In this document: in pieces, positions 42,828 through 49,780 of the stretch
How the letters are laid out: each line of letters begins with the position of its first letter
How positions within the stretch are numbered: position 1 is the first letter of the stretch
Origin: Bin87 sp965220105
Lineage (GTDB): Bacteria; Chloroflexota; Dehalococcoidia; Lucifugimonadales; UBA3495
Assembly (NCBI GenBank): GCA_965220105.1
Contig: OZ244811.1
Location: 2,604,001 to 2,668,000, forward strand
Reading direction: 5' to 3'
DNA length: 64,000 nucleotides
Position numbers and translations under genes: made by a program
The notes under the pieces: model-generated
The model's input: only the letters and a program-made list of their open reading frames with translations
The model's database searches: none
What the model was told of the DNA's origin: nothing

Positions 42828-43628
42828 TCAGTCGCCGGGTTTCAGGAATGCCAGCACGGCATCGACGAACCCTTCCGGGTCTTCGATCTGCGGGATGTGC
42901 CCGACGCCGGGCATGATGTGCTTGCGCGCCCGCACGATGTTGTTATGCAGCAATTCCTCGCCTTCACGCAGGCGATCCAGTTCGCCGTAGAGCACCAGCG
43001 TCTCCCGAGCGTTAACACGGGGCAGGCGGGACATTATGTCGTACCAGGCCAGGGACTCGGAGAGTTTCTTGACCCAGGCGCCGGCCTGGGCGCGGGTGCC
43101 GTTGTTGGCTTCTACCCATTCCGGCCGGGGTTCAGCAAAGGTGGTGGCCGCTTTCAACTCTTCCGCAGTGCGGGGGACCGGCATGCCGTCGGCGTCAAAG
43201 CCGGCGGCGGAATCGGCGATGCGCTGGGGCGCGTTGAAGGCGTTCCACACGGGCGGACCCACCAGCACCAGCTTGTCCAGGCGGTCGGGGTAGGTGGAGG
43301 CCATTTCGGTGGCCAGCACCGCTCCCACCGAGTTGCCGACGTAGTGTCCGCGGTGGATGTTGAGGATCTGGCAGGCGTCATCGAGGGCCTGGGCGTAGTC
43401 TGGAATGTTGAAATGGCGGCTGGGTTTGTCGGATTCGCCGTGACCCAGCATGTCGAAAGCGTAGCAGGTGTAATGCTGGCTGAAGGCGTCGATGACGGAA
43501 CTCCAGGCCCAGGTGGACGTACCCAGGGGGTGGAGCATCACCAGCGGATAGCCTGCGCCCTGTTTGACGAAGTGCATGTTGCCTTCGCGGGTTTCAACGG
43601 TGTCAGTAAGGTCGCGCCGTACGAACAT
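42828..43628 (-). CDS. alpha/beta hydrolase
   Basis: The 266-aa alpha/beta hydrolase fold protein has the oxyanion-region HPLGTSTWAWSS, the nucleophile elbow GNSVGAV (Ser in YVGNSVGA), the acidic residue region LVLYGELDRL and the catalytic His in PGVGHIPQIEDPEGF. The substrate is not predictable; the short lid region (RTAEELKAATTFAEPRPEWVEANN) is typical of C-C or ester hydrolases. AGGAGG 9 nt upstream of ATG 43628 fixes the start. Downstream is the family-A repeat that carries the IS110 insertion. Confidence 0.9.
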   Translation of the reverse strand: MFVRRDLTDTVETREGNMHFVKQGAGYPLVMLHPLGTSTWAWSSVIDAFSQHYTCYAFDMLGHGESDKPSRHFNIPDYAQALDDACQILNIHRGHYVGNSVGAVLATEMASTYPDRLDKLVLVGPPVWNAFNAPQRIADSAAGFDADGMPVPRTAEELKAATTFAEPRPEWVEANNGTRAQAGAWVKKLSESLAWYDIMSRLPRVNARETLVLYGELDRLREGEELLHNNIVRARKHIMPGVGHIPQIEDPEGFVDAVLAFLKPGD

Positions 43629-43783
43629 TATCGTGGCCTCCTGTCTGTGGACGTTAGCCGGGCTGGCCGCCGTTCGCCAGCGCTGTTTTCCAGCGTAGAT
43701 AGCGCCGAAGGGGTCAGCAGGTAGCTGCAATGCTAGCGACGGGTACGTGCAATGTCAATTGCCGAGCCTGGGTTTGCGCGTTT

Positions 43784-43861
43784 ACCCTCACCACGGCCCG
43801 TCTCCCGGAGGGAAGGGTAGCCCCGTCGCCCCGTGAAGGCCCCTCTCCCTGGATGGGAGAG
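43784..43861. repeat. family-A repeat, left part, interrupted by IS110
   Basis: A repeat cluster ends GGCCCCTCTCCCTGGATGGGAGAG at 43861. The missing GGTTAGGGTGAGGG arm resumes at 45036 after the insertion element. Confidence 0.85.
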
Positions 43862-43876
43862 CAACTGTGTTGAATG

Positions 43877-44860
43877 TCAAGGTGTGGCGATGGCGGGGTT
43901 CCAGTGTTGACCCGACCTGACCATGCTGTTGAGGAGGTGGACCAGTTTGCGTACGCACGCGATGAGGGCCACCTTTTTGGCTTTGCCCGCCGCCACCAGG
44001 CGCTGGTAGAAGGTTCGGATGGTGGGGTTGTGCCGCGTCGCCGCCAGCGCGGCCAGGTAGCGCACGCTGCGCACCTGTCGTCGGCCGCCCCAGATACTAC
44101 GCCGGCCCCGCATCGTCCCGCTGTCCCGGTTGAACGGCGCCACCCCCACCAGCGCCGCGATCTCCTGCCGGCTCAACCTCCCCAACTCCGGCAACTGGGC
44201 GATCAACGTGGCGCAGGTCACTGGACCCACCCCGGGCACGCTCTGCAGCAGTTTGGCCCAGGCTTGCCACGCTGGGCTCGAATCCAGCAGCTCCCCAATC
44301 TCCTGTTCCACCTCCCGCAACTGCCCTTCCAGCCACCCGATGTGGGCCTGGATCCCACCACGCAACCGGACGTGGGCCCGCCGCCACCGGTTCCGCTCCA
44401 TGGTCAGCAGCTCCATGGTCAGCAGCTCCACCAACTGCTGCCGCCGCGTCACCAGCGACTGCAACTCCCGCAGCTCAGCAGTTGGCAACGCGCGCACCTC
44501 CGGCTGCACCCCCGCCCCAAACTCGGCCAGCGCCTGGGCATCCAGCCCATCCGTCTTGGCCAGCCGTCCGGTGGACCGGGCGTAGTCCCTGGTCTGACGC
44601 GGATTCACCACCGCCACCGGCAACTCCGCCGCCGCCAGCGTCATTACCAACTCCTCCTCCAGCCCTCCCGTCGCCTCCACCACCACGATGTCCGGCCCCA
44701 GATCCCTGAGGTCCGCCACCAGACGCTCCACCCCAGCCCCATCGTACTACACCCGCCAACTCTCCCCAGTCGGGCTCTCTTCAGTCGGGCTCTTCCCAGT
44801 CTGAAGGGAGTGCACGTCCAGCACCGACTGGCTCACGTCGATCCCAATGCTTGTCATCAT
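43877..44860 (-). pseudogene. IS110-type transposase with in-frame amber stop at codon ~37
   Basis: The full frame starts at ATG 44860 or 44857 with the first catalytic Asp in SIGIDVSQSVLDVH. TAG at 44747-44749 interrupts it (GESWRV-stop-YDGAG). After that the DEDD part continues: DIVVVEATGG (Glu), KTDGLDAQALAEF (Asp) and the helix-hairpin-helix end PGVGPVTCATLIAQLP...ALVGVAPFNRDSGTM. A GTG start at 44731 gives only the downstream 284 codons and lacks the first Asp. A 15-bp duplication gives LLTMELLTME near residue 105. Either the copy is dead or the amber is read through. Confidence 0.88.
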
Positions 44861-44889
44861 CAGCCTCATAACTTATCCTCCCTACGTCC

Positions 44890-45017
44890 TGGCCTGGTCC
44901 AGCCTTGTCGATGCGGGGTCTGACCCCGGGCAACTGTACGGACTCTCCAGGGCTCTGGCGCGGCGACCCGGCTCTCCCACGGTTTCCAGCAACCCAGGGC
45001 TACACGGTCTGCCGCGC
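44890..45017 (-). ncRNA. candidate bridge RNA of the IS110 element
   Basis: On the element strand, the non-coding left end folds into two internal-loop hairpins. Target loop: outer stem GCGCGGC/GCCGCGC (45017-45011 with 44964-44958), apical stem GGTT/AACC, and on its 3' side GTGGGAGAG (44980-44972), which pairs with CTCTCCCA of the target's core and right half. On the 5' side CCCTGG can pair, with two G-T wobbles, with the left half CCCTAA. Donor loop: ACAGTTGC (44937-44930) equals the element's right end plus first core base, and ACAAG (44908-44904) is complementary to core plus left end CTTGT, around a GGGG/CCCC apical stem. This matches the known two-loop order of IS110 bridge RNAs. Confidence 0.72.
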
Positions 45018-45035
45018 TTCTACTTTACATACAAG

Positions 45036-45066
45036 GGTTAGGGTGAGGGCCCCCGCCGCCTTTGCG
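45036..45066. repeat. family-A repeat, right part
   Basis: GGTTAGGGTGAGGGCCCCCG is the other arm of the repeat cut by the IS110 element. Confidence 0.8.
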
Positions 45067-45083
45067 GGAGGGCGTAGAATGAA

Positions 45084-45500
45084 ATGAAACGGACGGTCGC
45101 CGAGCAGCGGTTGATTTTCGCCGCCACGGTCTGCGCGGACGGGACGCCTAACCTTTCACCCAAGGGAACGGTCATGGTCTGGGACGATGACCATTTGCTG
45201 TTCACAGATCTGGCGTCGCCGGGGACGATGGCAAACCTGGCCGTCAACCCGTCCATCGAGCTCAACGTGGTGGATGTGTTTGCGCCCCGGGGCTTCCGGT
45301 TCAAGGGCCCGGCGTCGCTGCAGGGACTGGCGGAGCGGGTGCGAGCGGTGGCGCTGGTACGCGTCGAAACGGCGGGGGAGCTGGTGTCGCCGGGCTATTG
45401 GGGCGGCGCAACTGAGGGCGAAATGCGGCGGGAGTGGGAATCCTATTGGGAATCCTATTGGGAGGGGGTGGCCGCCACCCACCGGCCCGGCGTCGGCTGA
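45084..45500 (+). CDS. pyridoxamine 5'-phosphate oxidase-family (split-barrel flavin/F420) protein
   Basis: The 138-aa split-barrel fold protein has VCADGTPNLSPKGTVMVWDDDHLLFTDLASPGTMANLAVNPSIELNVVDVFAPRGFRFKGPASL, the usual pattern of small PNPOx-like FMN or F420-binding proteins. Enzymatic role unknown. Near the C-terminus a 12-bp in-frame duplication yields ESYWESYWE, a recent expansion. A start one or two codons upstream is possible (ATGAAATGAAAC context at 45079-45090). The gene is directly downstream of the IS110 insertion, so its original promoter may have been displaced. Confidence 0.87.
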   Translation: MKRTVAEQRLIFAATVCADGTPNLSPKGTVMVWDDDHLLFTDLASPGTMANLAVNPSIELNVVDVFAPRGFRFKGPASLQGLAERVRAVALVRVETAGELVSPGYWGGATEGEMRREWESYWESYWEGVAATHRPGVG

Positions 45501-45544
45501 TTACGCGTTGGCCGGCCAACGGTCCGCCGGGCTGCCACGAAAAA

Positions 45545-45566
45545 GCCCGGAGACTGCTCCCCGGGC
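45545..45566 (-). terminator. rho-independent terminator of the 45600-45755 small gene
   Basis: On the minus strand, GCCCGG (45566-45561) pairs with CCGGGC (45550-45545) and is followed by TTTTTCG. It lies 34 bp past the stop of the small gene. Confidence 0.78.
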
Positions 45567-45599
45567 AAATGCGCGTAATGTGGCGTCGGTTAGCCGGGA

Positions 45600-45755
45600 T
45601 TAGTCAGCCGGAGACGGCGTCGGAACCGCCTGGTCCTGCGAAATGGCGGTGTTGGGAGAATCGGCGTTTTCCTTGCGCTGGATGAAATAACGGGGAACGA
45701 TCACCCAAAGGGCGAAAAGGACTACGAAAGCGGCGACAGCACCGATAATTTCCAT
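45600..45755 (-). CDS. small single-membrane-span protein, copy 1 (51 aa)
   Basis: The 51-aa protein starts ME-IIGAVAAFVVLFALWVIVPRYF, one hydrophobic segment of about 18 residues, followed by a basic stop-transfer (QRKEN) and a polar tail rich in Pro, Ser and Thr. AGGGAGA lies 8-9 nt upstream of the ATG. It is paralogous to the next small gene (shared AAFV.LFALWV..PR and RK/RREN-A). It has its own terminator and a promoter whose -10 and four-fold operator are spaced exactly as in the paralogue. Function unknown; a membrane-bound regulator or stress peptide is possible. Confidence 0.82.
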   Translation of the reverse strand: MEIIGAVAAFVVLFALWVIVPRYFIQRKENADSPNTAISQDQAVPTPSPAD

Positions 45756-45811
45756 ATTGACGAATCTCCCTGGCGGCTTGATGGGCCAGCAGCTATTTTT
45801 TGATAGGTCGG

Positions 45812-45865
45812 AGTATGCCGATTATTTGTTGCGCAAATTTTGCGCCAATGTAACGTCTGTGTAAC
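45812..45865 (-). promoter_or_regulatory. four-fold 11-bp-period operator plus -10 for small gene copy 1
   Basis: Plus-strand hexamers TGTTGC (45827), TTTTGC (45838), TGTAAC (45849) and TGTAAC (45860) are exactly 11 bp apart. Nine bp downstream (on the gene strand) is the -10 CATACT (45817-45812). Helical-face direct repeats replacing the -35 are typical of PhoB/PhoP-type response-regulator activation; which regulator is inference. Confidence 0.72.
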
Positions 45866-45889
45866 ACCGACGGACGAATGCAATAGCAA

Positions 45890-45914
45890 AGGCCCTGGAC
45901 AATGTCCAGGGCCT
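45890..45914 (-). terminator. rho-independent terminator of the 45943-46092 small gene
   Basis: Stem AGGCCCTGGAC/GTCCAGGGCCT (45914-45904 with 45900-45890 on the minus strand) is followed by TTGCTATTG. It lies 28 bp after the stop. Confidence 0.78.
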
Positions 45915-45942
45915 CTCGTTTGACTGATGCTGGGGTCGCCGG

Positions 45943-46092
45943 TTAGTCGGCGGCTTGCGGGGCGAAATCCTCGCGCGGCATCGCCACCAGGGTGGAATTG
46001 GCGTTTTCGCGGCGGCGCACGATGAAGCGGGGCAAGACGACCCAGAGCGCGAACAGTCCCACGAAAGCGGCGGCGGCGGCGATGGCTATCAT
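45943..46092 (-). CDS. small single-membrane-span protein, copy 2 (49 aa)
   Basis: The 49-aa product begins MIAIAAAAAFVGLFALWVVLPRFIV (one membrane helix), then RRRENAN and a polar tail ending in QAAD. The stop-transfer arginines follow the helix, so the C-terminus should be cytoplasmic. GGAGAAAG is upstream of the ATG. It is clearly paralogous to copy 1 in the same place of the frame. It has the same promoter design and a terminator of its own, so both genes are independently transcribed rather than an operon. Function unknown. Confidence 0.82.
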   Translation of the reverse strand: MIAIAAAAAFVGLFALWVVLPRFIVRRRENANSTLVAMPREDFAPQAAD

Positions 46093-46145
46093 TTCAGTCT
46101 TTCTCCAGCGGTTTTGTAACGGGCGAACCCGGTTCGATTGCGAGC

Positions 46146-46199
46146 AGTATGCGCCGAGGGTGTTACGCCGGTTTTACGCTAATGTTACGTCTATGTAAC
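46146..46199 (-). promoter_or_regulatory. four-fold 11-bp-period operator plus -10 for small gene copy 2
   Basis: Hexamers TGTTAC (46161), TTTTAC (46172), TGTTAC (46183) and TGTAAC (46194) on the plus strand are exactly 11 bp apart. CATACT (46151-46146) lies 9 bp downstream on the gene strand, the same distance as in copy 1. The repeat-to-start distance is also nearly equal (68 versus 71 bp). Confidence 0.78.
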
Positions 46200-46238
46200 A
46201 AAGGAGGGATTATTCGCTAATGCGTGGGTAGGCGCCGG

Positions 46239-46332
46239 GGATTCACCCCTATCCCACCGGGAGAGGGGCCGGGGGTGAGGGGAGGGTTAGAGCGACGGGA
46301 CCGCCACGTCGCTGCGCTCTTCGCAATGACGC
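46239..46332. repeat. family-A unit plus family-B half
   Basis: A family-A palindrome (ATCCCACCGGGAGAGGGGCC, then GGGGGTGAGGGG) is followed directly by a family-B right arm (GGGACCGCCACGTCGCTGCG-CTCTTCGCAATGACG). The two families are often adjacent. Confidence 0.75.
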
Positions 46333-46356
46333 GGGTTGGGGCCGGTGTCGGCGGCG

Positions 46357-47397
46357 TCAATCCCGGGGTTGGAGGCCCATCCACCAGTGTTTGCCCTTGC
46401 CCCGTCGTTTGCGCTGGTATCCGCCGGCGGCGAGCTCCAGGCCGAATTTGCGCTGACTGACCGACAGATAGCCGTTCTCCAGGCACCAGCGGGCGTAGCA
46501 GGTGTAGAGGTCGCCGGCCGGGGTCATGGCCTTTTCGCCGACGGAGCAGGCATCCGACACAAAGTCGGCCACCGCGCCCGCTTCAGATGCCTGGGACGCG
46601 ATGCTGATGCGCGGTTGTGGAATCCCCTCCGGTGCGATCCAGCCGGCGACTTCGCCATCAGAGGCGCGGGCGTCGCTGGGCCGGCGCAGCCTTCCGGCGC
46701 CGCTGCCGAAGCCTGGTGCGATCCCGGGTGGCCTCTGCTGAGATGCCTCCGTCGACGGGCGGTTGGCCAACTCCCTGACTCGTCCATAGTTGTTGGGCAA
46801 CGGCGTCGGGGAGATGCCGGCAGCGGGCGGTTGAAGCTGTTGGGCCAGGAAGAGAGTGATGTCGAGGTAGCGGGGCAGTCCGCCGAAATGTTCCCAGCGC
46901 ACTTCCCGACCGTCCAGGTCGGCGGCGTCCAGGGACAGCTCCAGGGCCGGGGAAAAGTGGCGCCGGCGATAGGCGGGCGACACGCGCCACAGCGGGGCCA
47001 TGAGGTCGCGCTGGACGCTGGCGGAGAGGAGGTGGATGGCGACGCGGGCCAACCGCAGGTCGGCATCGGGTTCGTCCAGGGGTTCGGCGCCGGGGTAGGC
47101 GGTTTCCAGCTCCCGGTGGGTCTGCAGAACGGAGAGGGCAAAGGCGCCCCGAATCTGGTTGGCCACGCATCTGACCAGCGCGGCGTCGTCAGCGAGGTCC
47201 AGGGGAACGCGGGCGTCGATTACATCGCCGTTCCGGAGGCGGACCTCGGCGGCAGGGGCCACAAATGACGTGGTGATGAAGCCCTGATGGGAGGCGGCGT
47301 AGAGGGCCATGGACAGGCAGAGGTTTTCCCTGGCCAGCAGGATGCGTTGCGATGGCGTCAGGGCGGCGGGTTGGGCGGAATCAGGGCGAGCGTTCAT
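46357..47397 (-). CDS. hypothetical protein with phage/plasmid primase-type C-terminal winged helix
   Basis: The 346-aa protein has an N-terminal ~190-residue region (QRILLARENLCLSMALYAASHQGFITTSF...RYLDITLFLAQQL) I do not recognise. A disordered Pro/Arg-rich linker and a C-terminal ~65-residue module follow: FVSDACSVGEKAMTPAGDLYTCYARWCLENGYLSVSQRKFGLELAAGGY, then KRRGKGKHWWMGL. The last module is the winged-helix seen at the C-terminus of D5/phage-plasmid primases (DLY.aY..WC..ng...lS.r.Fg..L...g). No primase or helicase part is present. It probably binds DNA; the regulatory role is inference. The start is the only suitable one in the frame. Confidence 0.65.
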   Translation of the reverse strand: MNARPDSAQPAALTPSQRILLARENLCLSMALYAASHQGFITTSFVAPAAEVRLRNGDVIDARVPLDLADDAALVRCVANQIRGAFALSVLQTHRELETAYPGAEPLDEPDADLRLARVAIHLLSASVQRDLMAPLWRVSPAYRRRHFSPALELSLDAADLDGREVRWEHFGGLPRYLDITLFLAQQLQPPAAGISPTPLPNNYGRVRELANRPSTEASQQRPPGIAPGFGSGAGRLRRPSDARASDGEVAGWIAPEGIPQPRISIASQASEAGAVADFVSDACSVGEKAMTPAGDLYTCYARWCLENGYLSVSQRKFGLELAAGGYQRKRRGKGKHWWMGLQPRD

Positions 47398-47515
47398 CCG
47401 GGTTCCGAGCCGTCAGAATCAGGATGGGCGGGATTGCAGGATTTCCAGGATTAGACGCTCAACCCCTGGCATCCTCGAATCCCGAATACCCTGATTCTGA
47501 CCAAATTCCTGGCGG

Positions 47516-48487
47516 CTAGGAGTTGATGTCCATGACGACCTTGATGACGTTATCGAGGCGCTGCTCGTACATGTCATAGGCCTGCTGGACCTCGGAGAAG
47601 CCGATGCGGTGCGTGATGAGTTCCGCGGGGTCGGCCCACCCGCGGGCGCGCAGGTCCACCATGTCCTGAATCTGGCTGATGGGGTCGCCGCTGCGTGCGC
47701 CGGTGGTGGGAATGATCCGGGGCTGCTTGTCCATCCACAGGTTGTGTTCGACGGGTACCATGTGGTCGGTCTGCACGCCGAAGACGATGACCTGCCCGAA
47801 CTGACGGACCTGGCGGAAGCACTCGTTGAGGGAATCAGGATAGCCGGCGGCTTCCACGACGGTGTCGGGCCCGCGGCCTTTGGTGATTTCCATAACCGCT
47901 TCGGTGATGTCCTGCCGGTCTGGGTTGATCTGGTGCGTGGAGCCCATCTGCTTGGACTTTTCCAACCGGTAGTCCAACGGGTCCACGACGATGACGTTGC
48001 GGGCGCCCATGCGGGAGAGAATCATGGTGAAACTGAGGCCGATGGAACCCTGGCCGAATATGAGGATGTTCTGCTGCAGGGGGCTACCCATCTGCCGGCA
48101 GGAATACAGGACAGTCCCGGGAGGCTGGCACAAGACCCACTCGTCCAGGCCGCCCTCGTCGGGCAGCACGGCGATGCGTCCCGGCGCGGAGAGGACGTAT
48201 TCGCAGAGCCCACCGGTGCCGGCGAAGGGGATGACGATGACGCGCTGTCCCTCGTGGTATTCGTCGGTCTTGCTGTCGACGATGACGCCAGCCAACTCAT
48301 GGGCGCCGCGGCAGGGGGCCAGCGGGTATTCGGATTCGTCCAGGACGGGCCCGTAGGTGTGGCGGATGTCGGAGCCGCAAACGCTGACGCGCTCCATCTT
48401 GACCAGCACCTGCCCGTCGGCGGGAGTTGGCGTATCGACCTCGGTGAACTCCCAACGCTTGGGAGCGACGAGTTGGGCTGCTTTCAT
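47516..48487 (-). CDS. zinc-dependent alcohol dehydrogenase-type oxidoreductase
   Basis: The 323-aa MDR-family protein shows the catalytic zinc Cys in VSVCGSDIRHTYG, a GAHE-type second ligand (CRGAHELAGVI), the Rossmann motif NILIFGQGSIGLSFTMIL and a conserved substrate-side VEAAGYPDSLNECF. The structural-zinc lobe of four Cys is absent, so the fold is the shorter form. Substrate unknown (sorbitol/threonine dehydrogenase-like). AAGGAGAT 9 nt upstream fixes ATG 48487, rejecting a 19-codon extension. Confidence 0.9.
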   Translation of the reverse strand: MKAAQLVAPKRWEFTEVDTPTPADGQVLVKMERVSVCGSDIRHTYGPVLDESEYPLAPCRGAHELAGVIVDSKTDEYHEGQRVIVIPFAGTGGLCEYVLSAPGRIAVLPDEGGLDEWVLCQPPGTVLYSCRQMGSPLQQNILIFGQGSIGLSFTMILSRMGARNVIVVDPLDYRLEKSKQMGSTHQINPDRQDITEAVMEITKGRGPDTVVEAAGYPDSLNECFRQVRQFGQVIVFGVQTDHMVPVEHNLWMDKQPRIIPTTGARSGDPISQIQDMVDLRARGWADPAELITHRIGFSEVQQAYDMYEQRLDNVIKVVMDINS

Positions 48488-48549
48488 GGTTTGATATCTC
48501 CTTGAGTTTACATAGATTGAAAAGGTACACCGGAAAGGGTGCACGGTAT

Positions 48550-48602
48550 GGAGTTTTCACCCTCACCCTAACCCTCTCCCATCAAGGGAGAGGGGAGAGG
48601 GG
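48550..48602. repeat. family-A palindromic repeat
   Basis: TTCACCCTCACCCTAACCCTC-TCCCATCAAGGGAGAGGGGAG between two minus-strand genes. It could terminate the gene upstream of it. Confidence 0.75.
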
Positions 48603-48603
48603 A

Positions 48604-49548
48604 TCAGGCGTTGCCACTCAGCGATCCGTGGAAGCGGGGGAGGATTTCCTCGCCGGCCTGCTCCAGCTGCTCCATGGACTCGGTGCCGGCGCAAAGGGGG
48701 CGGATGACGAACTTGTAGCCCCCGGCTTCGACGTACTGCTGGATGAAGTCGCCAATCTGTTCCGACGTGCCGACGGCGGAGTATTCGGTGAAGTGGGCAT
48801 CGGGACGCTGCCGGGTAACGAACTGCTCCGATCTGGCTTCGCCGGCCGGCTGGTCGTCGCAGATATAGTAGCCGACGAGGACGCCGACGTGGTCTTCTTC
48901 GATTTCCCGGTCGTACTGCTGGGCAGTTTCAAAGACTATTTCGCGACCGGAGCGTACCTCTTCGGGGGTGGCGCTGGAAACCAGCCAGCCGTCGCCGACG
49001 CGACCGACCCGGCGGGCGGCGGCGGGGCTGCGGCCACCTATCCAGACGGGCGGAGAGGGCTTGAGGAAGGTGCGGGGCGTAACCGACACGTTGTGGGTGG
49101 TGAAGAACTCGCCCTCATGGGTCACGTATTCGTCCTCCCACAGGCGGCGCATCAGTTTGATGGCCTCGTCGGTGCGGCGCGCGCGGTCGGCCTTGGGCAC
49201 GCCGCAGGCTTCGTATTCGTCCGGGTCTTCCTGACCCAGACCAACGGCGGGGAAGAAGCGGCCCTGGGACAGCCAGTCCAGGGTGGCCACCTGCTTGGCC
49301 AGGACGACCGGATTACGCAGGGGCAGGGCCAGGACGCTGGTGCCGAATTTGAGGCGTTCGGAGTAGCCGGCCACCAGGGAGAGAGCGACCATGGGTTCCA
49401 GGCTGAAGCGCTCGCTGCAAATGCGGTCGCTGAGCCAGATGGAGTCGTATTCGTACTTGTCGCCCAGCTCCACCAGCGTCCGCAGGAAGGTGGGGTCATC
49501 GCCCCCCTGTCCGAAGGCTCCGGGGACATAGCCGATGGCAACGCTCAT
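48604..49548 (-). CDS. LLM class flavin-dependent oxidoreductase (luciferase-like)
   Basis: The 314-aa luciferase-fold protein opens MSVAIGYVPGAFGQGGDDPTFLRTLVELGDKYEYDSIWLSDRI, with the barrel strands ERLKFGTSVLALPLRNPVVLAKQVATLDWLSQGRFFPAVGLGQE and the TPRTFLKPSPPVWIGGRSPAAARRVGRVGDGWLVSSATPEE segment. F420-dependent reductases and FMN monooxygenases share this pattern and cannot be separated here. AAGGAGG 7-8 nt upstream fixes the start at 49548. It is in the same direction as the ADH and epimerase, possibly one catabolic group, though separated by repeats. Confidence 0.92.
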   Translation of the reverse strand: MSVAIGYVPGAFGQGGDDPTFLRTLVELGDKYEYDSIWLSDRICSERFSLEPMVALSLVAGYSERLKFGTSVLALPLRNPVVLAKQVATLDWLSQGRFFPAVGLGQEDPDEYEACGVPKADRARRTDEAIKLMRRLWEDEYVTHEGEFFTTHNVSVTPRTFLKPSPPVWIGGRSPAAARRVGRVGDGWLVSSATPEEVRSGREIVFETAQQYDREIEEDHVGVLVGYYICDDQPAGEARSEQFVTRQRPDAHFTEYSAVGTSEQIGDFIQQYVEAGGYKFVIRPLCAGTESMEQLEQAGEEILPRFHGSLSGNA

Positions 49549-49671
49549 GGTGTTGGCCTCCTTGGCGACGGTGTTGATTTTCAGGGCTAGTTGCGGCGTA
49601 TTGTAGCAAATGACGGGCGGGCGCTCACCCCCGGCCTTATTCCGACGGGATATGTGGCGGCTCCTTAGCGG

Positions 49672-49780
49672 GGACGCCCTCACCCTAACCCTCTCCCAGA
49701 GGGAAAGGGGACCGGGCGGTAATTGCTAAAAGGTCCTCTCCAATCACCTGGCCCACTCGCAGCGAGGGAGAGAGGATTAA
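49672..49780. repeat. family-A repeats (two partial units)
   Basis: ACGCCCTCACCCTAACCCTCTCC-CAGAGGGAAAGGGGACC (49675-49710) and a following AATCACCTGGCCCACTCGCAGCG-AGGGAGAGAGG region. Confidence 0.65.

Larger units (their letters stand above)
43862..45033 (-). mobile_element. IS110-family element (1172 bp) inserted in a family-A palindrome, core AG/CT
   Basis: The host repeat reads GGATGGGAG|AG|...|AG|GGTTAGGGTGAGGG across the element. Both junctions carry the dinucleotide AG (CT on the element strand: 43860-43861 and 45034-45035), and joining them restores a normal family-A unit. There are no terminal inverted repeats, as usual for IS110. The non-coding ends are unequal: 15 bp at the transposase 3' side and 173 bp at the 5' side. 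The longer end folds into a bridge-RNA-like structure described separately. Confidence 0.9.

Noticed and set aside
46203..46332. A third small membrane peptide after copy 2's promoter
   Set aside because: The segment is family-A plus family-B repeats; no ATG frame with a hydrophobic stretch is visible.
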